A program made the translations under genes and the position numbers. This document shows, piece by piece, positions 49,851 through 58,312 of a stretch of DNA of 64,000 bases. The first letter of the stretch is position 1, and each line of letters opens with the position of its first letter. The notes beneath the pieces were generated by a model, which made no database searches, had not been told where the DNA came from, and saw nothing but the letters and a program-made list of their open reading frames with translations. The DNA is taken from positions 310,001 through 374,000 of the forward strand of contig CAVZDW010000010.1 of NCBI GenBank assembly GCA_963774155.1, in the 5' to 3' direction. Origin of the DNA: DASSUW01 sp963774155. Lineage in GTDB: Bacteria; Actinomycetota; Thermoleophilia; Solirubrobacterales; Solirubrobacteraceae.

Positions 49851-51012
49851 CTTCGAACCCCACGACGAGCGATCCCTCGGTCAGCTTGGCCGACGTCGGC
49901 TTGAACCCGGCCAGCGCCCCCGGCAGCACGATCGTGCGCTTGTGGCCGTCCACGCGGACCACGAGCTCGAGCCCGATCTTCTTCAGCGCGATGTCGCCGC
50001 GGCTCACGAACGGCAGGTCGAGCCTGAGCTCCGCCCGCGAGCCGTCGAGCGCCAGCTCCTGGGTCAGCCGGTCGTGCAGCACCGCGCCCGCGTCCAGCTC
50101 GGAGAACAGCGCGTCGCCGAGGCGGTCGAGCATCGCCGCCCCGAGCACCTCCTGCTCGAAGTACGGCGCCCGCAGCACCGGCACGGGAGCGAACCCGGAC
50201 TCGACCTCCACGAGCTGCTCGGCCTGCACCTCGCGCCAGGCGCCGAAGTACTCGCCGACGCCTTCGGGGAACACGCGGTTGACCACGACGGCGTCGCAGA
50301 GGTAGCCGTAGAGGTTCAGGTAGGTGAACGTGCGCATGGCCTCGGCCACGACCATCCGGTCCGGCGTCATGACGAGCCGGATCGTCACGCGCTCGGCGTC
50401 GCGCAGCAGCTCGTGCATCCCGATCAGGTTGCGGACCAGGCGCTGGACGTCCTCCATCACGCGCTCGTCGGGCAGCTGCAGGTCCAGGAACACGCGGGCG
50501 AGCGGTCGCGCGGCGTTGAGGAACGCGTTCTCGCGCCCCAGCACGCGGTCCAGCCACCAGCGCGCGGCGTCCGGGAACGAGAGCAGCCGCAGCGTCTCGC
50601 CGGTCGGCGCGCAGTCCACGATGATCGTGTCCCACTCGCCCGACTCGGCATGGCGCTTGAGCTGGAGCAGGGAGAACAGCTCGTCGGCCCCCGGCGGCAC
50701 GGTCAGCTCCTCGGCGGCGATCCGCTCGACGCCGCGCTCGGCGAGCACCCCGCCGAGCCAGTCCTGCACCGCCGACCAGTTCTGCTCGAGCTCGTCCTGG
50801 GCCTGCACCTGCTGCGCCCAGACGCCGCCGCCCACCTCGGTCGGCTCGTTGCCGACCGGCAGCTGCAGCGACTCGGCCAGCGAGTGGGCCGGGTCGGTGG
50901 AGAGCACGAGGGTGCGGGCGCCGGCAGCGGCGCACCGGCGGGCCGTGGCGGCGGCGACCGACGTCTTCCCGACGCCGCCCTTGCCCGTGTAGAGGATGAT
51001 CCGAGGCGACAA
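49843..51012 (-). CDS. ArsA/Get3-family ATPase
   Basis: 389 residues. Deviant Walker A with signature lysine TGKGGVGKTSVAAATARRCA, switch I STDPAHSLAESL, switch II DTIIVDCAPTGETLRLL and the A-loop region ALVVNRVFPEG-like sequence (CDAVVVNRVFPEGVGEYFG). The last about 75 residues (RAELRLDLPFVSRGDIALKK) form the small beta-sandwich ArsA_HSP20-type domain typical of bacterial homologues. One ATPase unit, so it should work as a dimer like Get3. No arsenic genes are near, so arsenite export is unlikely; tail-anchored protein handling or another role is more plausible but unproven. The start is TTG at 51012. Confidence 0.85.
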   Translation of the reverse strand: MSPRIILYTGKGGVGKTSVAAATARRCAAAGARTLVLSTDPAHSLAESLQLPVGNEPTEVGGGVWAQQVQAQDELEQNWSAVQDWLGGVLAERGVERIAAEELTVPPGADELFSLLQLKRHAESGEWDTIIVDCAPTGETLRLLSFPDAARWWLDRVLGRENAFLNAARPLARVFLDLQLPDERVMEDVQRLVRNLIGMHELLRDAERVTIRLVMTPDRMVVAEAMRTFTYLNLYGYLCDAVVVNRVFPEGVGEYFGAWREVQAEQLVEVESGFAPVPVLRAPYFEQEVLGAAMLDRLGDALFSELDAGAVLHDRLTQELALDGSRAELRLDLPFVSRGDIALKKIGLELVVRVDGHKRTIVLPGALAGFKPTSAKLTEGSLVVGFEGG

Positions 51013-51027
51013 GCCCCGGGATCCTAG

Positions 51028-52509
51028 TTAGTTCCGCTTCTTCGGCTTGAGCACTTCGACCGTCGCCGACGCCGTTCCGGGGTTGCCCGCGAGGTCGCGC
51101 ACGACCAGCTCGACCGTGTACTCGCCCCGCGTGCGCGGCACCTCCCAGCCGAAGCTGCGCCTGCCGTAGCCGACCAGGCCGAACGGACGCGCCTCGACCA
51201 GCTTGGTCCCGCGCGTGATGCGCAGGTCGACGCTGGAGATCTTCGAGAGCTCGAACTTCACGCGGCCGTCGGTGCCGCCGCGGAGGGTGCGCGGGCTGAC
51301 CTCGACGACGGGCGCGACGGTCTTGTACTCGGTGAAGCGCAGCGCCGTCTCGCAGTAGACCGGCACGTCGGTCCGCTCGCAGAGGCCCTCGAGGAAGCCC
51401 GTGAGCAGGTCGTGGTAGCCCAGGTCGGACTCACGCGAGGAGCTTCCGCGCGAGTAGAGCGACCAGGCGCCGGTGTCGTAGAGCGGGACCTCGTAGCGCG
51501 CCTCCGGCTCGGCGGCGGCGAACAGCGCCGTGCCCCGTGGATCGCCGGACAGCCGCGCATAGTCGTGCAGGCCGACGAGCGACTGGATGAAGCCGTTGAG
51601 GACCCGCAGGCTGGGGGCGAACGAGTAGATCGCGTAGTGGTCGCCCTTCTCGGCCGGGACGCGGACGCCCTGCGGCGTCGGCGCCTCGAAGATGGCCAGC
51701 GCGCGCTGGGCCACCGGCAGCACGTCGGCCTGGCGCTTGAGCCGCGTGGCGGCGCGCGCCAGCGCCTGCACGGCCGTGCCCTGGGCGAGGCCGGAGACCC
51801 ACGGCGCCTTGCCGCCGCCGAAGGCGAAGTAGTACTCCCACGCCACGCCGCCGGCGCGCTCGGCGGCCAGCGCGAGCAGCTCGTCGAGCATGAAGGCCAG
51901 GCGGGTGTTCGCACGCGAACCCCAGAGGCCGTTGAGCTTGCCGAAGTTGCCGAGCATCTGGAGCTGCAGGCCCTGGCCGGGGTAGTACTGCCAGACCAGC
52001 TCGGAACCCTCGAACTCGACGCGCTTTCCGGAGGCCAGCAGCGGCCCGCTGCGCCACCACTCGAGGTTGCGCTGCATGGTCAGCCACAGCGGGTTGAGGC
52101 GGCTCGGCTCGAGCTGGCGGGTCGCCGCGATCGCGTCGACGGTGGCGAGCACGGCGAGCATCTGCGTCCGGCGCGTCCCGCGCAGCTTCTTCGCCTCGCG
52201 CTTGACCTCCTCGTAGACCGCGCGGCGCGCCGCGTAGTCCTCGGGCGTGATCAGCGCAGCGTCGCGCAGGCGCTTGAGCTCACCGACGACCGTGCGCTTC
52301 TTCTTGGCCGTCCGGCGCGCCACGCCGGCCAGCGCGCGGCCCCGCGGCTCGGTGCGGGGCGCGAGCAGATCGCCGCCGCCGGCGAACCGGTCCTGCACGG
52401 AGCGCACCTCGCCGTCCTTGCCCAGCACGAGCACGTCTTCGGCCGCGGCCGGGGCGGCGGCGGCGAGCAGGGTGAGCAGGGCGAGGCAGAGGCAACGGGC
52501 AACTGGCAT
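51028..52509 (-). CDS. Secreted D-glucuronyl C5-epimerase-like protein
   Basis: About 493 residues with signal peptide (MPVARCLCLALLTLLAAAAP, ending AAAE). ATG 52509 is used; ATG 52518 adds three residues. Residues about 180-400 match the D-glucuronyl C5-epimerase C-terminal domain (PF06662 type): GSELVWQYYPGQGLQLQML, WVSGLAQGTAVQALARAATR, YSFAPSLRVLNGFIQSLVGL, and YDTGAWSLYSRG with the conserved tyrosines. A C-terminal beta-sandwich (VKFELSKISSVDLRITRGT..) follows. Epimerases of this fold convert glucuronate to iduronate in heparan-like polymers; the bacterial substrate is unknown. The N-terminal 110 residues are basic and helical. Confidence 0.8.
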   Translation of the reverse strand: MPVARCLCLALLTLLAAAAPAAAEDVLVLGKDGEVRSVQDRFAGGGDLLAPRTEPRGRALAGVARRTAKKKRTVVGELKRLRDAALITPEDYAARRAVYEEVKREAKKLRGTRRTQMLAVLATVDAIAATRQLEPSRLNPLWLTMQRNLEWWRSGPLLASGKRVEFEGSELVWQYYPGQGLQLQMLGNFGKLNGLWGSRANTRLAFMLDELLALAAERAGGVAWEYYFAFGGGKAPWVSGLAQGTAVQALARAATRLKRQADVLPVAQRALAIFEAPTPQGVRVPAEKGDHYAIYSFAPSLRVLNGFIQSLVGLHDYARLSGDPRGTALFAAAEPEARYEVPLYDTGAWSLYSRGSSSRESDLGYHDLLTGFLEGLCERTDVPVYCETALRFTEYKTVAPVVEVSPRTLRGGTDGRVKFELSKISSVDLRITRGTKLVEARPFGLVGYGRRSFGWEVPRTRGEYTVELVVRDLAGNPGTASATVEVLKPKKRN

Positions 52510-52564
52510 GACAACCATGAGCCCGATGCTAGGCTCGAAGTTGCGGCTTGACTCCGGCTGCAAC

Positions 52565-53671
52565 ATGATTTCCATGCGCCTGCGTCTGATCGCACCACTG
52601 CTCCTCGCTCTTGCCCTCGTCGCCGGCTGTGGCGGCGGCGACGACGAGACCGCCGACTCGAGCACCGACGTCAATCAGCTGCTCGAGGAGACCTTCGGCG
52701 GCAAGGCGAAGGCCATCGACTCCGCGCGGCTCGAGCTCAACCTGGGCGTCGACGCCGACAGCGGTCAGGCCGTCACGGCCAAGCTCTCCGGTCCGTTCCA
52801 GACCGAGGGCGAGGGGCGGCTCCCGCAGCTCGCCATCGACGCGGAGTTCAGCGGTGGCGGGGACTCCATGGCCGGCGGCATCGTGGTCACCAGCGACTCC
52901 GCCTTCATCAACCTCGGCGGCACGAGCTACGAGGTGCCCGGGGCGATCTTCCAGCAGGTCAAGGCCGGCTACGAGGAAGCCGCGAAGCAGACGACCGGGC
53001 AGGAGGAGAACCCCTCGCTCGCCTCGCTCGGCATCGATCCGCGCCGCTGGCTCACCAACGCCAAGAACGCCGGTGAGGCGAAGGTCGGCGACACCGACAC
53101 GATCAAGATCACCGGCGACGTCGACATCCCCAAGCTGCTCGACGACGTCAACAAGCTGCTCGAGAAGTCGCGCTCGCTCGGCGTCGCGGGCACCGGGGAG
53201 CTGCCCCAGGAGCTCACCGAGGAGGAGAAGGCGCAGGTGGCCGACTCCATCGACAAGCTGAGCGTCGAGCTCTACACCGGCGCCGACGACAAGATCCTCC
53301 GCCGCATGGTCGTGGACGCCGCGGTCACCGCCCCGGAGGGCAGCACCGCGGGCGGCGCGGCCTCGGCCACCATCAAGCTCGACTTCCAGCTCCTCGACGT
53401 CAACGAGGACCAGGACATCACCGCGCCGGAGAACGCCAAGCCGTTCGACGACCTGATCGCCCAGCTGCAGGCCATGGGCATCGACCTCGGAGACCTCGGC
53501 GGCGCCCTGGGCGGCGCGGGCGCAGGCGGCTCGGGCGGGGGCGGCGCGGGCGGCGGTGGCGCCGGCAACCCCAGCGTCGGCGACCTCGAGGAATACTCGG
53601 CCTGCGTGCAGGAAGCCGCGGGCGACAACGCCAAGGTCCGCAAGTGCGCGGACCTGCTGACGACCCCGTAG
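52565..53671 (+). CDS. Secreted lipoprotein (LppX/LprG-like size), function unknown
   Basis: 368 residues with lipoprotein signal MRLRLIAPLLLALALVAGCG (lipobox VAGC). The body alternates amphipathic strands and helices (LPQLAIDAEFSGGGDSMAGG, SAFINLGGTSYEVPGAIFQQ, DTIKITGDVDIPKLLDDVNK, KLSVELYTGADDKILRRMVV), in the manner of LppX_LprAFG lipid-binding lipoproteins, though I cannot confirm membership. A Gly-rich linker (GGAGAGGSGGGGAGGGG) leads to a short C-terminal helix with two cysteines (YSACVQEA, RKCADLL). ATG 52565 or 52574. A TAGGCT box at 52530-52535 sits upstream. It is divergent from the epimerase gene across about 50 bp. Confidence 0.75.
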   Translation: MISMRLRLIAPLLLALALVAGCGGGDDETADSSTDVNQLLEETFGGKAKAIDSARLELNLGVDADSGQAVTAKLSGPFQTEGEGRLPQLAIDAEFSGGGDSMAGGIVVTSDSAFINLGGTSYEVPGAIFQQVKAGYEEAAKQTTGQEENPSLASLGIDPRRWLTNAKNAGEAKVGDTDTIKITGDVDIPKLLDDVNKLLEKSRSLGVAGTGELPQELTEEEKAQVADSIDKLSVELYTGADDKILRRMVVDAAVTAPEGSTAGGAASATIKLDFQLLDVNEDQDITAPENAKPFDDLIAQLQAMGIDLGDLGGALGGAGAGGSGGGGAGGGGAGNPSVGDLEEYSACVQEAAGDNAKVRKCADLLTTP

Positions 53672-53696
53672 CGGCTAACGCCGCATAATCCACGCG

Positions 53697-54830
53697 GTGA
53701 CCGGGGAGCGGGCCTCCTTCAACGTGCGGCGGTTCCTCTTCAGCGGCGAGGGATGGCCCTATCTGCTGGTGCCGTTCATCGTCATCGCGATCGTGCTCGA
53801 GTTCTCGCACGCGAGCGCGACGCTGATCTTCGTGACGTCGGCGCTGGGCGTGATCCCGACGGCCGCGCTGATGGGCCGCGCCACCGAGGAGCTGGCCGCG
53901 CGCTCCGGGCCCGGCATCGGCGGCTTCCTCAACGTCACCTTCGGCAACGCGCCGGAGCTGATCATCGCGTTCTTCGCGCTGAACGAGGGCCTCCAGGAGG
54001 TCGTCAAGGCGTCGCTGGTCGGCTCGATCCTCGGCAACATCCTGCTCGTCATGGGCGCCGCGATGTTCATCGGCGGCCGCAAGCGCGAGCGCCAGTACTT
54101 CGACCGGACAGCCGCCAACACGCAGTCCCTGATGCTGCTGCTCGCCGCCGTGGCGCTCGTCATGCCGGCGATCTACGAGCTGGTCATCGGCGGGTCCCTG
54201 CCGAACCCGACGGACGAGTCCCAGCAGTTCCCGAACGACCTCGAGCAGATGTCGGCGGCGGTGGCGATCGTCCTGCTCCTGACCTACGTCGCCGGGCTCA
54301 TCTTCTCCCTGCGCACGCACAAGGACCTCTTCAACCCGACGCACGGCGCGGATGACCACGGCGGCGAGCCGTGGTCGGTCCGGCGCGCGGTGCTGTCGCT
54401 CGCGGGCGCCGGCGTGGCCGTCGGCGTCATGTCGGAGATCCTCGTCGGCTCGATCACCGAGGCGTCGGACTCGATCGGCCTGTCGCCGTTCTTCGTCGGC
54501 ATCATCGTCGTGGCGATCGTCGGCAACGCCGCCGAGCACTGGGTGGCGATCTACTTCGCGGCCCGCGACAAGATGGACCTGGCGGTCAACATCGCCATCG
54601 GCTCGAGCGCCCAGATCGCGCTGTTCGCGGCGCCCGTGCTCGTGCTCCTGTCGTTCGTCATCGGCCCGTTCCCGATGGCGCTGGTCTTCAACGGACTCGA
54701 GCTCGGCGCGATCTTCCTGGCCATCCTGATCGCCAATCAGGTCACCCAGGAGGGCGAGTCCACCTGGTTCGAGGGCTTGCAGCTGCTAGCTGTGTACGTC
54801 GTGCTGGGACTCGTCTTCTTCTTCGTCTAG
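53697..54830 (+). CDS. Ca2+/H+ exchanger (CAX/ChaA type)
   Basis: 377-residue membrane antiporter with about eleven helices in two inverted halves. The alpha-repeats are clear: GGFLNVTFGNAPELIIAFFA in the first half and FFVGIIVVAIVGNAAEHWVA in the second, with the essential acidic residues in GNAPEL and GNAAEH. Between the halves is an acidic/His-containing loop (LFNPTHGADDHGGEPW), a possible metal-sensing segment. Start GTG 53697. It directly abuts the TerC gene, suggesting a divalent-cation export operon. Confidence 0.93.
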   Translation: MTGERASFNVRRFLFSGEGWPYLLVPFIVIAIVLEFSHASATLIFVTSALGVIPTAALMGRATEELAARSGPGIGGFLNVTFGNAPELIIAFFALNEGLQEVVKASLVGSILGNILLVMGAAMFIGGRKRERQYFDRTAANTQSLMLLLAAVALVMPAIYELVIGGSLPNPTDESQQFPNDLEQMSAAVAIVLLLTYVAGLIFSLRTHKDLFNPTHGADDHGGEPWSVRRAVLSLAGAGVAVGVMSEILVGSITEASDSIGLSPFFVGIIVVAIVGNAAEHWVAIYFAARDKMDLAVNIAIGSSAQIALFAAPVLVLLSFVIGPFPMALVFNGLELGAIFLAILIANQVTQEGESTWFEGLQLLAVYVVLGLVFFFV

Positions 54831-55847
54831 ATGGTGACCTTCGGCTTCATCAGCGGGCCAGGGCCGTGGCTCATCCTCGCCGTCGTGACGATGGTCCTGC
54901 TGGCGGTCGACCTCAAGCTGTTCGCCCGCGGGCGCGAGCCGACGTTCCGCGAGGGCGTCTACTGGTCGATCGGCTGGCTCGTGGTGGCGCTGCTCGTCGC
55001 CCCCCTCGTGTGGGTGCTCTCGAACGGCGAAGACGCCATCACCTACACGACGGTCTACTTCATCGAGCGCTCGCTGTCGCTCGACAACCTGTTCGTCTTC
55101 CTGCTGCTCTTCAGCTACTTCGGGGTGCCGGAGGAGCACCGCGCGAACCTGCTGTTCTGGGGCATCGTCGCGGCGCTCGCGCTGCGCGGCCTGGCCATCC
55201 TCGGCGGCGTCGCGCTGATCGAGCAGTTCCACTTCGTCATCTACGTCCTCGGCGTGCTCCTGCTCGTGCTCGCGTGGCGGATCCTGCGCGGGGTCGAGGA
55301 GGGCGTGGACCCGGACAAGAACCTGATCGTGCGCGGCGTGCGCAAGATCTTCCCGGTCTCGAGCGACTTCCACGGGCACCACTGGTTCACGCGGATCGAC
55401 GGAAAGCGCTACGCGACGCCGATCTTCGTCTGCCTGGCCGCGATCGTCGCCGCCGACATCGCCTTCGCGATCGACTCGATCCCCGCCGCCTTCGCCATCA
55501 CGCGCGACTCGGTGCTGATCTGGATGGCGAACATCTTCGCGCTGCTCGGCCTGCGGGCGCTCTTCGTGCTCGTCGAGGGCCTGATCCGGCGCTTCCGCTA
55601 CCTCGACGAGACGATCGCCGTCGTGCTCGCGCTGGTGGCGGTCAAGCTGCTGATCGAGGACATCTACAAGATCGGCCCGGTCGGGTCGCTCGCGCTCGTC
55701 GCCGCCGCGTTCACGATCGGCATCGTCGCCTCGCTCGTGGCCGATTCGCGCGATCCGGACGCCGAGGCCAAGCGCGCCGAGCGCGGCGAGCGCACGACGG
55801 CTCCGGGCAGCGACGAGCGCGAGGCCGAGCCCGCGGCTCGCGACTAG
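54831..55847 (+). CDS. alx: TerC/Alx-family membrane protein
   Basis: 338 residues, about nine helices. Family motifs: TVYFIERSLSLDNLFVFLLL, LFWGIVAALALRGLAILGG, LVLAWRILRG, and the second acidic helix AAIVAADIAFAIDSIPAAFA with DSIPA, followed by IANIFALLGLRALFVLVEG-like sequence. TerC/Alx proteins export Mn2+ and help metalate secreted enzymes. The C-terminus is a charged tail (RDPDAEAKRAERGERTTAPG). Its ATG follows the exchanger stop without any gap. No yybP-ykoY Mn riboswitch is seen upstream. Confidence 0.92.
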   Translation: MVTFGFISGPGPWLILAVVTMVLLAVDLKLFARGREPTFREGVYWSIGWLVVALLVAPLVWVLSNGEDAITYTTVYFIERSLSLDNLFVFLLLFSYFGVPEEHRANLLFWGIVAALALRGLAILGGVALIEQFHFVIYVLGVLLLVLAWRILRGVEEGVDPDKNLIVRGVRKIFPVSSDFHGHHWFTRIDGKRYATPIFVCLAAIVAADIAFAIDSIPAAFAITRDSVLIWMANIFALLGLRALFVLVEGLIRRFRYLDETIAVVLALVAVKLLIEDIYKIGPVGSLALVAAAFTIGIVASLVADSRDPDAEAKRAERGERTTAPGSDEREAEPAARD

Positions 55848-56518
55848 GCCGCGACGGCGACGCGGCGGCGGGATCGGATCCCGACGACGGCCAGCGTGGC
55901 GCCGAGGCTGAGCGCGACGAGGCCCGCGACGATCACGCCCCAGCCCAGGTCGGCGAGGAACGAGACCTCGGCGCCGGCCTCGACCCGGGCGTCGACGCCG
56001 CGCGAGGCGTCCTCGTTCATGACGACGACGGACCAGTTGCCGTCCTCGACGTCCCAGGTCAGCGACTGCTCGCCGCGGCCGTGGGCGGACGTGGCCCAGA
56101 AGTCCTGGTCGGCCGGGCGCGCGGGCTTCGCGTCGCCGTTGAGCTCGCGGTAGTCGGCGCGGAACGGCGAGTAGGAGATGTCGGTGACCAGCTCGTGGTT
56201 GCTGCGGCGCAGGTACTGGCTGACGTCGTCGGTGCGGGCGATGCCGACGAACAGCGGCTTCCCGTCGCCCGGCTCGGCCGCGATGCGCACGCTGCCCCAG
56301 AGGTCCTCGTCGACGACCCAGTCCATCCCGTCGGCCTGGACGTCGAGGTTCTCGGTGCTCAGCGCGAACGTGTTGGTGGCGAAGCGCTCGCTCGCCGTCG
56401 AGAGGTACCCGTGCTCGTCCTTCTGGGCGTCGCCCCACAGCAGGACCCCGCCGGCCGCCAGGAGGCCGAGCGAGAAGAGGCCGAGCAGGCCGGCCACGAC
56501 GAAGGAGGCGATGCGCAT
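55844..56518 (-). CDS. Hypothetical membrane protein with extracytoplasmic domain
   Basis: 224 residues. N-terminal helix (RIASFVVAGLLGLFSLGLLA) and C-terminal helix (GWGVIVAGLVALSLGATLAV followed by RSRRR) flank an external beta-rich domain of about 140 residues (SERFATNTFALSTENLDVQA; VRIAAEPGDGKPLFVGIART; SQYLRRSNHELVTDIS; WSVVVMNEDASRGVDARV). Actinobacteria often carry proteins of this layout; their function is unknown. Its stop overlaps the convergent terC stop by four bases. Confidence 0.75.
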   Translation of the reverse strand: MRIASFVVAGLLGLFSLGLLAAGGVLLWGDAQKDEHGYLSTASERFATNTFALSTENLDVQADGMDWVVDEDLWGSVRIAAEPGDGKPLFVGIARTDDVSQYLRRSNHELVTDISYSPFRADYRELNGDAKPARPADQDFWATSAHGRGEQSLTWDVEDGNWSVVVMNEDASRGVDARVEAGAEVSFLADLGWGVIVAGLVALSLGATLAVVGIRSRRRVAVAA

Positions 56519-56582
56519 GGGAGGACTGTCCCAGCGCCCGCCTCCCGTCGCCTCCGAGATAGCAGGCGTCCCGAGGTGAGGC

Positions 56583-57794
56583 TTACCGCACGAACTCGCG
56601 GCGGATGCGCCCCATCCGCATGCGCTGCGGGTGGTCGCCGACCGGGATCCGCGCGACCTCCTTGCCGGTCCGATAGGAGATGACCGAGACCCGGTCGTCG
56701 CCGCTCACCGACACGAAGCACCGCTTCCCGTCGCCGCTGTTGGTCGCCCAGTAGGGCTTCTGGCCCACGCCGACCAGCTGGTAGGAGAACGTGCTCCGCC
56801 TGACGATGGCGGCGTAGTCCGACATCGTGCCGGCGACGCACAGCTTGGTGCCCTTCGGGTTCATGGCCAGGCCGTGATGGGCCGAGTCGAGCAGGTACTC
56901 CTCGCGCCGCATGCCCTGCGCCTCCGCGGAGAGCGGCAGCTGCGCGATCCGCAGCGGCCGGTCCTCCTGCAGGTCGTACTCGACGAAGCCGTGCAGGAAG
57001 GAGAGCTGGAAGTACACGTACCGCTCGTCGGGCGAGAGCGCCATCGGCCGCACGGCGGCGCTCATGTTCGGGAACCCGTGCTCGGCCAGCTTGTCGCCCA
57101 TGTCGATCCGCCGCACCACCTCCAGCGTCTTGGCGTCCACGACCTGGAACCAGCGGTCCCCCTTGGTGTCGTCGAAGAGCGGATCGTCGAGCGGCGTGTA
57201 GACCGTCCCGATGCTGGCGTGGAAGATCAGGCTGCCGTCACGCGAGAAGTTGTTCTCGTGCGGCTGGTCGCCCGACTCGAAGTTGCCGACGATCTGCCCC
57301 GCCCGGGTGTCGATGACGTGCACCTTGCGGGCCGTCGAGGCGGAGACGACCAGGCGGCTGCCGTCCGGCGAGATCGCCATGTGGTCGGCCCGGTAGCCCT
57401 CGATCCTCACGCGCCACACGATCCGCCCGTCGCGCAGGCTGATCGCCACGACGTCGGCCAGGCTCGGCCGCGAGACGTACAGGAGCCGGCCGTTGGGGGA
57501 CGTGAAGGCGTCGTCGACGAACTGGTCGTGGCCCTCGCCGACGAGCTGGCGGATGGCGAGGAAATAGGCCTGGTGGGCCGGATCGGCCTGGATCTCGGCC
57601 ATCCGCTGCGCGATGTCCGGGATGATGTTGATCCGCTTCAGCCGCGTGTAGCGCGACGGATTCACCACGTCCGCGGTGCCGTCCCAGTTGTTGGCGACGA
57701 CGAGCACCGGACGCGTCTTCTTCGCGGCGGCCGCCGGGCCCGCCGCGGCGAGCACCAGCGCGAGGGCGGCCAGGACGACACCGAGGGTTCTCAT
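56583..57794 (-). CDS. Secreted YVTN-type beta-propeller protein
   Basis: 403 residues with signal peptide (LGVVLAALALVLAAAGPAAA). Repeated propeller blades: LLYVSRPSLADVVAISLRDG, HMAISPDGSRLVVSASTARK, VHVIDTRAGQIVGNFESGD, MALSPDERYVYFQLSF and VSVISYRTGKEVARIPVGDH. These are YVTN/lactonase-like repeats of about 40 residues, giving six or seven blades. Likely a surface binding or redox-linked protein; no catalytic residues can be assigned. The start ATG is at 57794, next to the SHOCT-like gene. Confidence 0.8.
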   Translation of the reverse strand: MRTLGVVLAALALVLAAAGPAAAAKKTRPVLVVANNWDGTADVVNPSRYTRLKRINIIPDIAQRMAEIQADPAHQAYFLAIRQLVGEGHDQFVDDAFTSPNGRLLYVSRPSLADVVAISLRDGRIVWRVRIEGYRADHMAISPDGSRLVVSASTARKVHVIDTRAGQIVGNFESGDQPHENNFSRDGSLIFHASIGTVYTPLDDPLFDDTKGDRWFQVVDAKTLEVVRRIDMGDKLAEHGFPNMSAAVRPMALSPDERYVYFQLSFLHGFVEYDLQEDRPLRIAQLPLSAEAQGMRREEYLLDSAHHGLAMNPKGTKLCVAGTMSDYAAIVRRSTFSYQLVGVGQKPYWATNSGDGKRCFVSVSGDDRVSVISYRTGKEVARIPVGDHPQRMRMGRIRREFVR

Positions 57795-57809
57795 GGACCG
57801 GAACCTAGT

Positions 57810-58202
57810 TCAACCGAGCTCGCGCAGGCGCCGGTCGACCTCGGCCTCGACGTCGAGCGGCGCGTCGCCGCGGGCCACGCGGCGGGCGTTGCGGGCCTGG
57901 ACGAGCTGCCGGACCTCCTCGCGCAGCCCCGGGTCGTCCGTCACGGTCAGCGCCCGCAGCTCGGCGTCGACGTCCTGGACCGGCTCGCCCCGCGCCTCGC
58001 GGCGGGCGTTGCGGGCCTCGAGCATCTGGCGGATCTCCGCCTCCCGCTCGGCGGGCGTCGACTCGCGGTCGAGGGCCATCCGTCCGCCCCCGATGTCGTC
58101 GTAGGCGCCGCCGCTGGTCGCCAGCGCCCAGACGGCGGCGACCGCCGCCACGCCGACCACGACGAAGAGCACGATGGCGAACGCCCCTTCCATACCCCGC
58201 AT
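57810..58202 (-). CDS. Small membrane protein with duplicated SHOCT-like helical motif
   Basis: 130 residues (ATG 58202; 58193 and 58214 also possible). One helix (AFAIVLFVVVGVAAVAAVWA) then two copies of a motif: REAEIRQMLEARNARREARG with EPVQDVDAEL, and REEVRQLVQARNARRVARGD with APLDVEAEVDRRLREL. The repeats look like SHOCT-type short helices used for oligomerisation. The gene lies 15 bp upstream of the propeller gene on the same strand. Function unknown. Confidence 0.65.
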   Translation of the reverse strand: MRGMEGAFAIVLFVVVGVAAVAAVWALATSGGAYDDIGGGRMALDRESTPAEREAEIRQMLEARNARREARGEPVQDVDAELRALTVTDDPGLREEVRQLVQARNARRVARGDAPLDVEAEVDRRLRELG

Positions 58203-58279
58203 TGTGCCGTCCATTCGGCCAGACGGGAACGGTTCGTTCTTGCCCAGGCGCCCCGGGGTAAGTACCCTCTACCTAGTCG

Positions 58280-58295
58280 TTGACTGACCAGTCAA
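58280..58295. promoter_or_regulatory. Probable TetR-family operator before fadE
   Basis: TTGACTGACCAGTCAA: perfect 7-bp arms around AC, 18 bases before the start of the acyl-CoA dehydrogenase gene. This resembles sites of fatty-acid-responsive TetR repressors, which release on acyl-CoA binding. The cognate regulator is not in the window. Confidence 0.65.
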
Positions 58296-58312
58296 TCTGG
58301 AGAGTTTGAACC

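Noticed and set aside
49843..51012. Arsenite efflux pump ATPase
   Set aside because: A single ATPase domain, an HSP20-like C-terminal domain and the absence of arsB, arsC or arsR point away from arsenic export.
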